From assembly GCF_017565425.1 (NCBI RefSeq), contig NZ_JAGEMK010000001.1, positions 1 through 64,000 on the forward strand: a DNA stretch of 64,000 nucleotides, read 5' to 3'. Both the position numbers and the translations under genes were made by a program. Shown here in pieces: positions 40,348-48,930 of this stretch (its first letter is position 1; each line of letters starts with the position of its first letter). Origin of the DNA: Actinotalea soli (GTDB lineage: Bacteria > Actinomycetota > Actinomycetes > Actinomycetales > Cellulomonadaceae). The notes beneath the pieces are model-generated. The model did no database searches, had not been told where the DNA came from, and worked only from the letters and a program-made list of their open reading frames with translations.

Positions 40348-42018
40348 TCATGGGGCGTGGTCCTGCGGAGGGTGATGAGTCGAGAGCTCGAGCACGCGGT
40401 CAGCAGCGTCCACCGTCTCTTGGCGGTGAGCGACGACGAGGGTGGCACGCTTGTCGGAGGAGCTGAGGAACTCCATGATCGCGGCGTCGGCCTCGTGGTC
40501 GAGCGACGCGGTGGCCTCGTCGAGGACGAGCACGCGTGGGTCTCGCAGCAGGGCGCGAGCGATCGCGACGCGGGCACGTTGCCCGCCGGAGAGCCCGTGG
40601 CCGTGCTCGCCGACGGGCGTGTCGAGCCCGAGGGGCAGCCCGACGTCCGGACGGAGCAGGCCGACCTCGAGGGCGGCACGTTCGACGGCGGCAGCAGGGG
40701 CGTCGGGGTCGCCGAGAAGGACGTTCGTGCGCACGGTGCCACGCAGCAGCGGTGATGACTGCGGCACGATGGCGACGACGCGACGCAGGGCGTCGTCGGG
40801 AAGGCCTCGGACGTCGACCCCGTCGATGCGGACCGCACCCGAGTCCGGGTCCCACAGGCGCAGCGCGAGCCGGGCAGCCGTGGTCTTGCCCGCCCCGGAC
40901 GGGCCTGTGAGAGCGACCACTTCTCCCGGCCTCACGTGCAGCGAGAGCTCCCGCAGCACGGTGTGAGCACCGTCGTAGGAGAAGGTCACGGAGTCGAGCA
41001 CGAGTCCGCGCTCTCCTGGCCGCGCTCCCTCCGTGCTGGTCGGTTCGTGGGCGTCGGGCCCTTCCTCGTCGACCGCAGGCGGCATGTCGAGCACGTCGCC
41101 GATCCGTTCGGCGGCTGCACGCAGCGTCCCGGTGCTGCGCAGCAGATCGGCGATCTGCGCAGCCGGACCCAACCCGGCGACGGCGACGGTCAGGGCGAGC
41201 GGGATGTCGGCCGGTGCCACAGCCGCGCTGTCGAGCCGCGCGATGACGAGGGTACCGAGTGCTGCGGTCGCGAACAGGAGGTCCCCGATGCCCCGCTCGG
41301 TCCCCAACCGTGACGCCTCACGCTGCTGCAGGTGCCCGTGAGCGCGGGTCGCCGCGGAGACCCGCGCGAGCTGGGCATCGAGCGCGTCGGCCCCCGCGAG
41401 CTCGCGAAGCCCCCGGACCGTGTCGAGGACCTGCGAGCGCAGGTGGGCCGCCCCTGTCGCGAGCGCGAGGTTGTCGAGCCGGGCGCGCCGCGCCGTCGCC
41501 CTCGGGACCGCCACCCCGACGACGAGGAGTGGCACCCACACCAGGAGCAGGAGCGGGCTGATGGTCGCTGACGCGGCAACGCTGACGCTGAGGACGAGTC
41601 CTGCTCCGAGGGTCTGGGCGATGGTGTGGGCGTAGAGCCACTCGAGGGTCTCGATGTCCGCGACGACGGTCGTGGTGAGGTCACCGGAGTGCCGGTGGCG
41701 GGTGCGCGACGGCAGTGCACGCCGCAGCGCGTCGAACACACGGCCGCGCAGGACCGCGATGAGCCGGTAGGCGAGGTCGTGGGACACCCAGGACTCGCGC
41801 CATGCGGCGCCGGCTGCGATCAGGCCGAGCGCGACGAGTCCCGCCGTCGTAGGACCGAGCGGGACGGCCTCGCCCGCGATCGCCCGACCGACCGTCACGG
41901 CGAGCCCGAGCGCGATCGCCAGCACAGCGGCCTGGGCGACGACGTTCCACACGACCGTCTCGACGAAGAGCCGTCGGTGGGTCGCCACGACCGGCAGCAT
42001 CCGCAGGATCGACCTCAT
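40348..42018 (-). CDS. CydC-like fused ABC permease-ATPase
   Basis: 556 residues. A six-helix exporter-type membrane domain (residues ~20-300) is followed by a nucleotide domain with Walker A GPSGAGKTT, signature LSGGQRARVAIARAL and Walker B VLVLDEATASLD. It overlaps its partner gene by 4 bases, so the two form a heterodimer. CydDC exports reductants for cytochrome bd, but no cydAB is present here. The operon setting with a FecB/CD/E system instead suggests IrtAB/YbtPQ-like siderophore handling. Confidence 0.85.
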   Translation of the reverse strand: MRSILRMLPVVATHRRLFVETVVWNVVAQAAVLAIALGLAVTVGRAIAGEAVPLGPTTAGLVALGLIAAGAAWRESWVSHDLAYRLIAVLRGRVFDALRRALPSRTRHRHSGDLTTTVVADIETLEWLYAHTIAQTLGAGLVLSVSVAASATISPLLLLVWVPLLVVGVAVPRATARRARLDNLALATGAAHLRSQVLDTVRGLRELAGADALDAQLARVSAATRAHGHLQQREASRLGTERGIGDLLFATAALGTLVIARLDSAAVAPADIPLALTVAVAGLGPAAQIADLLRSTGTLRAAAERIGDVLDMPPAVDEEGPDAHEPTSTEGARPGERGLVLDSVTFSYDGAHTVLRELSLHVRPGEVVALTGPSGAGKTTAARLALRLWDPDSGAVRIDGVDVRGLPDDALRRVVAIVPQSSPLLRGTVRTNVLLGDPDAPAAAVERAALEVGLLRPDVGLPLGLDTPVGEHGHGLSGGQRARVAIARALLRDPRVLVLDEATASLDHEADAAIMEFLSSSDKRATLVVAHRQETVDAADRVLELSTHHPPQDHAP

Positions 42019-43694
42019 CGGGCGGCACCGGTGAGCGACCGGGACGTCGGCGGGCCCGTTCCCGCGGCCACGACCCGCCCGCCCGCGAGCTCGAACCACC
42101 GGTCAGCATGAGCGCAGGCACCTGCCCGGTGGGCGACGATGACGATGGTGCGGGCCCCACCCCATCCCGCGACGGCGCGCATGACGCGCCGTTCGGTCCC
42201 CGGATCGAGCGCAGACGTCACCTCGTCGAGCACGAGGACCGGCGCTCGGGACACGAGTGCACGCGCTATGGCGAGACGCTGACGCTGACCGCCTGAGAGC
42301 TGCGCCCCGTCCTCGGCGAGGACGGTGGCGTATCCCTGCGGCAGAGCGAGCAGCACGTCGTGGATCTCTGCGGCGCGTGCGGCGAGCTCGAGCTCGGTGT
42401 CGGTGGCGTCAGCGCGGTAGAGACGCAGGTTGTCGCGCACCGACCAGGCGAACAGCACAGGGTCCTGCGTGACGACGACGACGCTCTGGGAGCGCGCGGT
42501 CCGGCTGTAGGTGCGCAGGTCGACATCCCCGAGGAGCACCGTTCCGCGACCTGGGTCGATGTCCCGCTCGAGGAGCCTGACCAGGGTGCTCTTGCCCGAG
42601 CCGGACGCCCCGACGATGGCGACGGTCTCACCAGGCGGCACCCGCAAGGTCACGTCGGTGACGCCGACGTCGGTCCCCGGGTACCGGTACGTCGTCCCGA
42701 CGAGCGCTATCGACGACGGGGCAGGGGCGGGGGCGCGACGACGTCCGTCCTCGAGGACCGCGGGCCGGGCGGACAGCACCTCGTCCAACCCGTCGACCGC
42801 GGTGAGCCCGAGGTAACCGGCGTGCCAGTGCCGTGCGAGGTCGGTCACGGGTCGGAAGCACTCACGAGCGAGCAGCAGCACGGTGACCACCTCGGCCGGT
42901 CGCAGGGCGCCGCGGGTCGCGTCGCTGATCGCGGCCAGGACCGCCAGGGCGGTCCCGACCTGCAGCGCCAGGACGCCGGTCCCGGTGTCGACGAGCGACC
43001 AGCGCAGCTGGTTCATGGTGGAGGTGCGAAGGCCCTCCGCCTGGGTGGCCAGACGGTGACCCACGCGCTCAGAGGCGCCGAAGAAGCGCAGCAGGGGGAT
43101 CGACTGCAGCGCTTCGACGTAGTGCCCGGCGAGCTCCTCGAACTGCCTCCAGCGCCGCCGACCGTGGCGCACGAGCCGGAGGTCGCCGAGGCGGGGCAGC
43201 AGGACGGCGACCATGGCTGCGACGGCGAGCACCCCGGCCGCCCGCGGGGAGTAGGTCCCCACGAGCAGCACGACGCCGACAGGAACGAGCAGCACGACGA
43301 CGAGCTGGGGCAGGTAGCGCGTGCAGTACGCATCGAGTCCGTCGACCCCGTCCAGCACGGTCGCCGCGATGCGCCCGGAGCTGCGTTCGGCAGCCGGGAC
43401 GGCAGCGAGATGATCGAGCAGGCGTGCACGGAGCCGCACCCGGACCCGGACCCCGACCCGGGTCGCCATCGGTTCCTGGGCCTGCACGACGAGGGCGCGC
43501 AGGAGGGCGACCCCAGCCAGGACCGTCAGCTGCGGCAGCGCCTGCTCGTCACCCCGCACGATGGCGCCCACGGCCGCCCCCGCGTAGATCGCGAACACGA
43601 CGTGCAGCACGCACAGGAGGATGCCGAGGGCGGCCAGGGCAGCGACCGAGCCGGAGACGACCCCTGCGAGCTGGAGGAGTCTGCGGTGGAGCAC
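42015..43694 (-). CDS. CydD-like fused ABC permease-ATPase
   Basis: 559 residues. The membrane domain carries the CydD-type segment TVLDGVDGLDAYCTRYLPQL near residue 110. The ATPase half has Walker A GASGSGKST, signature [15 protein letters not shown] and Walker B VLVLDEVTSALD. It is 3 bases after the binding-protein gene and overlaps the CydC-like gene. Either a thiol exporter or a subunit of a ferric-siderophore importer is possible; the neighbours favour the latter. Confidence 0.85.
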   Translation of the reverse strand: MLHRRLLQLAGVVSGSVAALAALGILLCVLHVVFAIYAGAAVGAIVRGDEQALPQLTVLAGVALLRALVVQAQEPMATRVGVRVRVRLRARLLDHLAAVPAAERSSGRIAATVLDGVDGLDAYCTRYLPQLVVVLLVPVGVVLLVGTYSPRAAGVLAVAAMVAVLLPRLGDLRLVRHGRRRWRQFEELAGHYVEALQSIPLLRFFGASERVGHRLATQAEGLRTSTMNQLRWSLVDTGTGVLALQVGTALAVLAAISDATRGALRPAEVVTVLLLARECFRPVTDLARHWHAGYLGLTAVDGLDEVLSARPAVLEDGRRRAPAPAPSSIALVGTTYRYPGTDVGVTDVTLRVPPGETVAIVGASGSGKSTLVRLLERDIDPGRGTVLLGDVDLRTYSRTARSQSVVVVTQDPVLFAWSVRDNLRLYRADATDTELELAARAAEIHDVLLALPQGYATVLAEDGAQLSGGQRQRLAIARALVSRAPVLVLDEVTSALDPGTERRVMRAVAGWGGARTIVIVAHRAGACAHADRWFELAGGRVVAAGTGPPTSRSLTGAAR

Positions 43695-43697
43695 GGG

Positions 43698-44729
43698 TCA
43701 GAACGCGTCCGGGTAGAGCTGCTCAGAGATCTGCCGCACGATCGAGATGTTCCCGAGAGTGCCCGGGAACACGTCAGCACTGGAGACGGCGATGAGACGC
43801 CCCTCGCGTACGGCGGGCATGTCGGGGAACGTCGAGGTGAGGTAGTCCCGGGTCGCGGCCTCGTGCATGTCGTCGTAGACGCTGAACACGAGCGCGTCCG
43901 GCTGCTCCGCGGCGAGCGACTCGGGCGTGATCGGCGCGGCGAAGAAGTCGTCGAAGGCTGACTGGTCAGGCGCGTAGACACTGTCGGCTCCGGCGCGCTG
44001 CAGGATGTCGTACTCCACACCGGCACCGATGGCCGACAGCGTCGTGCCCTCGACGTACACCTGGGCGACGCGCAGCTGCTCGACGTCGGCGATCGCGCTC
44101 GCGACCTCGTCCAGCTCGGCCTGGCCCTGCTCGACCAGCTGGGCGGCGGTGTCCTGGACCCCGAAGATCTCACCCAGGTTCTCGAGGTCTGTGAACAGGT
44201 CGGCGACCGAGCCGGACATGCGCCGCTCGGCGCACCCTCCCGTGGCCACGTACACGGCGGCCCCCGCCTGCTCGATCTGCTCGATGCTCGCGAAGCCCTG
44301 CTCGGCCGTGAACTCGTACGTCGTGGGCGAGTAGACGAAGTCCGGTTCGACAGCCAGCAGGTCCTCACGAGCAGGTGGCATGACGTCACCGATGACCGGC
44401 ACGTCCTCAGCGAGGTCGGCGACGTCTCCGGGCAGGGCCTGTGCGCCGGCCTGGGCCTGGCCGGCGAGCCGGTCGGCAAGCCCCAGCCGCAGGAGCAGCT
44501 CTGTCTGGGCCGGGTGCATTCCGACCGCAGCGGAAGGTGCGCTGTCGAGGACGAGCTCGCGGCCGCAGTTCTCCAGTGCTGCAGCAGAGGCCGCAGCACC
44601 GTCCTCGGTGACCGAGGCCTCATCGGCCGAGACCGCCTGACCGCAGCCGGCCAGGAGCGCGATCGCGAGTGCGGAGACCGCCGCGTGACCAGCTGTGGTC
44701 GAGGGACGGGGGGAACGGGTGGTGGTCAT
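43698..44729 (-). CDS. Iron-complex (FecB/BtuF type) binding lipoprotein
   Basis: 343 residues. The signal peptide ends in the lipobox LLAGC (Cys29). The rest has the type III solute-binding fold: VGMHPAQTELLLRLGLADRLAG, then VIGDVMPPAREDLLAVEPDFVYS. The C-terminal lobe ends VFPGTLGNISIVRQISEQLYP. It would deliver ferric siderophore, heme or cobalamin to the permease. ATG 44729 is chosen because the frame upstream is shadow of the ATPase gene. Confidence 0.88.
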   Translation of the reverse strand: MTTTRSPRPSTTAGHAAVSALAIALLAGCGQAVSADEASVTEDGAAASAAALENCGRELVLDSAPSAAVGMHPAQTELLLRLGLADRLAGQAQAGAQALPGDVADLAEDVPVIGDVMPPAREDLLAVEPDFVYSPTTYEFTAEQGFASIEQIEQAGAAVYVATGGCAERRMSGSVADLFTDLENLGEIFGVQDTAAQLVEQGQAELDEVASAIADVEQLRVAQVYVEGTTLSAIGAGVEYDILQRAGADSVYAPDQSAFDDFFAAPITPESLAAEQPDALVFSVYDDMHEAATRDYLTSTFPDMPAVREGRLIAVSSADVFPGTLGNISIVRQISEQLYPDAF

Positions 44730-44742
44730 GGTGGGGTGCTCT

Positions 44743-45540
44743 CTACGTGGACGACGGGACTGGGGCGGAGGTTCTGGTGACGGCTCGGGGCAAGGGCCGG
44801 AACGCGAGCACCGGCGGGTCGCCGAGCACCCGCACGTCGATGGCGAACGTCGCACGGATGAGGTCCGGGGTCAGGACGGCGGCGGGTGCACCGTCCGCCA
44901 CGACGCGCCCGGCCGCCAGCACGACGACGCGGTCGCAGTACTGAGCCGCGAGGTTGAGGTCGTGCAGCGCGGCGATGACGGTGCGACCGAGGCCGCGGAC
45001 GGTGCTCATCAGGTCGTGCTGGTGGCTGATGTCGAGGTGGTTGCTCGGTTCGTCGAGCACGAGCACGGGGCTGCGCTGCGCCAGCGCGCGCGCGAGCATG
45101 ACCCGCTGTCGCTGCCCACCCGAGAGCGTGGCGACCATACGGCCACCGAGGTCGTCGACCTCGGTGTTGCGCAGGGCCTCCTCGACGATCGCCACGTCCT
45201 GTGCGGTGTCCCGTCCGAAGGAGGAATGGTGCGGTCCTCTGCCGAGCAGCACCGTCTCGTACACGTCGAGGTCGAACTCGGTGCTCGGGTCCTGAAGCAT
45301 GACCGCCACCCGACGAGCAGCCTCTCGCGAGCTGAGAGTCAGCACGTCGTCGCCGCCGACCCGCACTGCACCGGCGCTCGGTCGGACAGCCCGGTAGAGG
45401 GTGCGCAGCAACGACGACTTCCCGCTGCCGTTCGGGCCCACGAGTCCGACGAGCTCACCGGGCTCGACGACGAACGAGGCCTCGTGGACGACCTCTCGAC
45501 CTCCGAGCGTGACACCCACCCGGTCGATCTCGACCCTCAT
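44743..45540 (-). CDS. Iron-complex ABC transporter ATPase (FecE type)
   Basis: 265 residues. Walker A GPNGSGKSS is near residue 35, signature [15 protein letters not shown] near 136, Walker B VLVLDEPSNHLD near 156. The N-terminus MRVEIDRVGVTLGGREVV is standard for FecE/FhuC proteins. The ATG overlaps the permease stop (ATGA), fixing the start. Confidence 0.92.
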   Translation of the reverse strand: MRVEIDRVGVTLGGREVVHEASFVVEPGELVGLVGPNGSGKSSLLRTLYRAVRPSAGAVRVGGDDVLTLSSREAARRVAVMLQDPSTEFDLDVYETVLLGRGPHHSSFGRDTAQDVAIVEEALRNTEVDDLGGRMVATLSGGQRQRVMLARALAQRSPVLVLDEPSNHLDISHQHDLMSTVRGLGRTVIAALHDLNLAAQYCDRVVVLAAGRVVADGAPAAVLTPDLIRATFAIDVRVLGDPPVLAFRPLPRAVTRTSAPVPSST

Positions 45541-46631
45541 CGGCCGAGCCCGGCTCGGTCGGCGCCGTCGCGACGCATGAGCCACAGGAAGAAGGGGGCC
45601 CCGACGATCGCGGTCAGGATGCCGAGCGGGATCTCCGTCGGGGCGGCCACGGTGCGGGCGAGCAGGTCCGCTGCCATGAGGAACACGGCACCGCCCAGCA
45701 CGGTCACGGGCAGCGTTCGGCGGTGGTCAGCACCGACGCAGATCCGCGCGACATGGGGCACGACGAGCCCGACGAAACCGATGCCACCAGCGACCGACAC
45801 CACGGTGCCGGTGAGCAAGGACGCGACGACGAGCAGGACGGCGCGCAGCCGCGTCGCGTCCACGCCCAGAGAGGCGGCTGACTCGTCCCCGGTCATCAGC
45901 GCGTTGAGCGAGCGAGCGAGGCCGGCGGCGACGGCACAGCTGACGCCGAGAGCGATCGCCGGCCCGAGAAGGTTCGGCATGGTCGCGGCGGAGACGCTGC
46001 CCAGCAGGAAGAACAGGACGCTGACGACGTTCTGCGCGTCGGTGGAGATCGTCAGATAGCTGGTGATCGCGCTGAACAGGCTGCCGAGCGCGACCCCGGA
46101 CAAGATCATGCGGGTGGGGGACAGGGCGCCGTTCTTGCGGGCGAGCGCAGCGACACAACCGCAGGCCACCAGCGCACCGGCGAAGGCCGCGACGTTCAGG
46201 GAGAGGCCGCCGACGGCAGCTGAACCGAGCACGATGACCAGGACGGCGCCGACGCTCGCGCCAGAGGAGACCCCCAAGATGTAGGGCTCGGCGAGCGGGT
46301 TCCTGACGGTGACCTGCATCAGTGCGCCAGCCAGAGCCAGACCTGCACCTGCGAGTCCGGCGAGCAGCACCCGCGGGATGCGGAACTGCCAGACCGCCTG
46401 GTCCTGCAGCGGAGTCAGAGAACCGTCGCTCATCCACGGCATCCCCGGCACGAGGTGACCCACGACGACCTGAGCCGCCTGCACAGGCGTCACCTCGACC
46501 GACCCCACGGCTCCCGACACCACGACGAGCAAGGTTCCGACCAGTGCAAGGCCAGCGCTGAGCGCCGCGGCTCGCCGAGCGAGCGGACGACGCGCTGCGG
46601 CGACGTCGCGCGGCGTGGCGACCTCGGTCAC
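45537..46631 (-). CDS. FecCD-family iron-complex permease
   Basis: 364 residues, about ten membrane helices. Family motifs VWQFRIPRVLLAGLAGAGLALAG, NPLAEPYILGVSSGAS and GFVGLVVPHVAR are present. Only one permease gene is found, so it should act as a homodimer. The GTG start lacks a good ribosome-binding site. The promoter box TATGGT about 33 bases upstream overlaps a 17-bp palindrome. Confidence 0.92.
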   Translation of the reverse strand: MTEVATPRDVAAARRPLARRAAALSAGLALVGTLLVVVSGAVGSVEVTPVQAAQVVVGHLVPGMPWMSDGSLTPLQDQAVWQFRIPRVLLAGLAGAGLALAGALMQVTVRNPLAEPYILGVSSGASVGAVLVIVLGSAAVGGLSLNVAAFAGALVACGCVAALARKNGALSPTRMILSGVALGSLFSAITSYLTISTDAQNVVSVLFFLLGSVSAATMPNLLGPAIALGVSCAVAAGLARSLNALMTGDESAASLGVDATRLRAVLLVVASLLTGTVVSVAGGIGFVGLVVPHVARICVGADHRRTLPVTVLGGAVFLMAADLLARTVAAPTEIPLGILTAIVGAPFFLWLMRRDGADRAGLGR

Positions 46632-46663
46632 CGTGCAGCAGAGGTCGACGCCATGACAGAACC

Positions 46664-46680
46664 ATAACGAGACTCGTTAT
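46664..46680. promoter_or_regulatory. 17-bp operator palindrome at the iron-transport promoter
   Basis: ATAACGAG-A-CTCGTTAT is a perfect 8-1-8 inverted repeat. On the minus strand it overlaps the -10 box TATGGT (46661-46666) of the permease gene. It does not match the DtxR/IdeR iron box (TTAGGTTAGGCTAACCTAA) or the Zur consensus that I know. The 93 bases on its far side up to the ybaK end hold no gene. Confidence 0.7.
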
Positions 46681-46773
46681 CACGACCTAATCGCTCAGCT
46701 CCGACGGCGCAGGTCTGGTGCCGGGCTCGCGCCGGGAGGTCCGTGCCGGGCTGGGTCCTCGACGGTGCGGGCT

Positions 46774-47334
46774 CTAGCCTGGCCGGGGGAGGGCGAGGTC
46801 CTCGACGACCTCGGCTGCGGGCAGCTGTGCGAGGAGGTCCCCGGGCAGGGCCAGCTTGGAGTGGCGGACGCCGCTGCCGATGACCACGTCCCCGGCAGCG
46901 GGCACCCGGGAGTCGACCAGGACGCGCCACGGGGTGGGCAGGCCGACCGGGGTGATCCCGCCGTACTGCATCTGCGACTCCTCGACGGCGCGGTCCATGG
47001 CGAGGAACGAGGCCTTTCGCACGTCGAGCAGGCGCTTGACGGCGGTGTTCACGTCAGCGCGGGTCGTGGCGAGCACCACCGCTGCGGCGACCCGCTCCTC
47101 GCCGGCGCGCCGTCCGGCGACCAGCACGCAGTTCGCCGAGGCCGCGAGGGGCAGGTCATGGGCCTCGGTCAGCGCTGCGGTGTCGGCCAGCCCTGGGTCG
47201 ATCTCGGTCACGTGGACGGCGCCAGCCACGGCAGGGTGCTGCTCGGCCCAGGTGCGCAGGGTCGCCAGGGTGCTCGGAGCGAGCAGGTCGGGGTGGTCGA
47301 GGGCCGGGGACCAGGTCAGGGTGCCGAGCTGCAT
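46774..47334 (-). CDS. YbaK/ProX aminoacyl-tRNA deacylase-like protein
   Basis: 186 residues with the YbaK/EbsC fold. Conserved sequences are AASANCVLVAGRR, VKRLLDVRKASFLAMDRAV (with the catalytic-type Lys) and YGGITPVGLP near residue 125. Family members hydrolyse mischarged tRNA such as Cys- or Ala-tRNA(Pro); the specificity here is open. It starts 7 bases after the PEBP gene, in the same operon. Confidence 0.88.
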   Translation of the reverse strand: MQLGTLTWSPALDHPDLLAPSTLATLRTWAEQHPAVAGAVHVTEIDPGLADTAALTEAHDLPLAASANCVLVAGRRAGEERVAAAVVLATTRADVNTAVKRLLDVRKASFLAMDRAVEESQMQYGGITPVGLPTPWRVLVDSRVPAAGDVVIGSGVRHSKLALPGDLLAQLPAAEVVEDLALPRPG

Positions 47335-47341
47335 CGGCCCA

Positions 47342-47872
47342 TCACCGCTGGAAGGTCGGCGTCAGGGTCGCACGGGCCAGGGTGTGGAACAGCGACAGGA
47401 AGGCGACCTTGGTGGGCGTCGTGGTCTCGTCGACGTCGAGCCGGTCGACGTCGAGGGCGTGGACCGCGAAGACGTAGCGGTGCACGCGGTCACCCTCCGG
47501 CGGGGCGGCTCCGGTGAAGCCGGCCCCTCCGCCGTCGTTGCGTACCTGGACCGCGCCCTCGGGCAGGTGCGCCCCGTCGGCGGAGCCTGCCCCGGTCGGC
47601 AGCGAGGTCGTGCTCGCGGGGAGGTTCGCGACCGTCCAGTGCCAGAAGCCGGCGGGGGTCGGGGCGTCGGGGTCGAAGCACGAGACGACGAGGCTGCGGG
47701 TGCCCTCGGGCAGGCCCTCCCAGGCGAGCTGGGGTGAGGTGCTGCCGCCCTCGGCGCTGTGGGCCTCGGCCATCGGGGCGCCGTCGGACACGTCCTGGCT
47801 GGTCAGCGTGAAGCCGGGGACGGTGGGCAGCTGGTCGTAGGGCTCGGGGGCGAGGGGGCGGTGCAGGTCCAT
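47342..47872 (-). CDS. YbhB/YbcL family PEBP protein
   Basis: 176 residues. The phosphatidylethanolamine-binding-like signature [20 protein letters not shown] is near residue 70, with [17 protein letters not shown] later. No signal peptide is seen. ATG 47872 has GGAGG five bases upstream; the frame extends further up without coding character. Bacterial PEBPs have no settled function. Confidence 0.88.
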   Translation of the reverse strand: MDLHRPLAPEPYDQLPTVPGFTLTSQDVSDGAPMAEAHSAEGGSTSPQLAWEGLPEGTRSLVVSCFDPDAPTPAGFWHWTVANLPASTTSLPTGAGSADGAHLPEGAVQVRNDGGGAGFTGAAPPEGDRVHRYVFAVHALDVDRLDVDETTTPTKVAFLSLFHTLARATLTPTFQR

Positions 47873-48010
47873 GGGTCCTCCGCGGGGTCGTGGTCGTCCG
47901 ACCCATCCTCCACGGCTCGTGCGGGGGCGCATCCCGGCGGGTGTGGGCTCGCTCACCCGTGTGCTCGCAGCGGATTGACACCGGTCGGGTGTCAGCGTCT
48001 ACTGAGATGC

Positions 48011-48026
48011 TCGAACATGTGTTCGA
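48011..48026 (+). promoter_or_regulatory. LexA (SOS) box
   Basis: TCGAAC-ATGT-GTTCGA matches exactly the actinobacterial/Bacillus LexA site TCGAAC-N4-GTTCGA. It lies 59 bases before imuA' and predicts DNA-damage induction of the whole imuA'-imuB-dnaE2 cassette. Confidence 0.88.
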
Positions 48027-48084
48027 AACGGTGCGCCAAGGGTTGCGCTGGTGAGGTGGCCGGTGCGGCCGGGGAGGAGGGGCG

Positions 48085-48930
48085 GTGAGTGCGGTCAGCG
48101 TGGCCTCGGTCTCCCTCGACGAGGACCGGGCGGCCCGTGCCCGTGCGGTCCTCGCGAAGGCTGAGGAGCGCACCGGCGCGAGCCGGTGGGTACGTCCGGT
48201 CCGCCCTCTCGAGCCGGTCGACGCCGAGGTCCCGTCGTCTGCTGCGCGAGGTGCCGAGGAGCGGGCTGCCGAGGAGCCGGCAGCGGGGGAGCTGGTGCTC
48301 CCGGTCCCTGCCCACCTGGGTGGTCTGCTGCCCCGTGCCGGGCTCGAGCGCGGCAGCACCGTGGTGGTCGCAGGCTCGACCTCGTTGGCCCTGTCCCTCC
48401 TGGTCGAGGCGTCCCGTGCCGGAGGGTGGGTCGCGGTGGTGGGGCTGCCCCGCGTGGGGGTCCTCGCGGCGCACCAGCTGGGCCTCGTCCTGGACCGGGT
48501 CGCCCTGGTGCCTGCGCCGGGACCGGACGGTCCGACGGTGGTCGCCGCGCTGCTCGACGGGGTCGACGTGGTCGTCCTGGGGCCGCAGGTGGCGCTGACC
48601 CCGGCCGACCGGCGGCGTCTGAGCGCCCGCGCTCGTGAGCGTGGTGCGGTGCTGCTGCCCACCACCGAGTGGCCCGGCGCGCAGGTGGTCCTGACCGCCG
48701 AGCTCTCCGCCTGGGAGGGGCTGGGGCGGGGGGACGGCAGGTTGCGCGACCGCCGGCTCGTGGTGCGTCGACGTGGGCGCGGCACGGCGGCCCGCGAGCA
48801 CCGCGCCGAGGTCCTCCTGCCGGCGAGGCGCCACGCCGTCGCACCGGCCTCGACGGGACTGGCTCTGGGGACACCCTCGGGGTCGTCGACGACGGGCACG
48901 GCCCTCCGCGAGGGGCGGCGAGCCGGATGA
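48085..48930 (+). CDS. imuA': ImuA' (RecA-like mutasome accessory protein)
   Basis: 281 residues. The middle resembles a RecA core (LPVPAHLGGLLPRAGLERGSTVVVAGS, then DGVDVVVLGPQVAL), but the P-loop is degenerate: GSTSLAL lacks the GK[ST] triplet. The N- and C-termini are low-complexity. Order and overlap with imuB and dnaE2 identify it as the actinobacterial ImuA'. It assists error-prone translesion synthesis. The GTG start has GGGGAGGAGGGG just upstream. Confidence 0.85.
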   Translation: MSAVSVASVSLDEDRAARARAVLAKAEERTGASRWVRPVRPLEPVDAEVPSSAARGAEERAAEEPAAGELVLPVPAHLGGLLPRAGLERGSTVVVAGSTSLALSLLVEASRAGGWVAVVGLPRVGVLAAHQLGLVLDRVALVPAPGPDGPTVVAALLDGVDVVVLGPQVALTPADRRRLSARARERGAVLLPTTEWPGAQVVLTAELSAWEGLGRGDGRLRDRRLVVRRRGRGTAAREHRAEVLLPARRHAVAPASTGLALGTPSGSSTTGTALREGRRAG

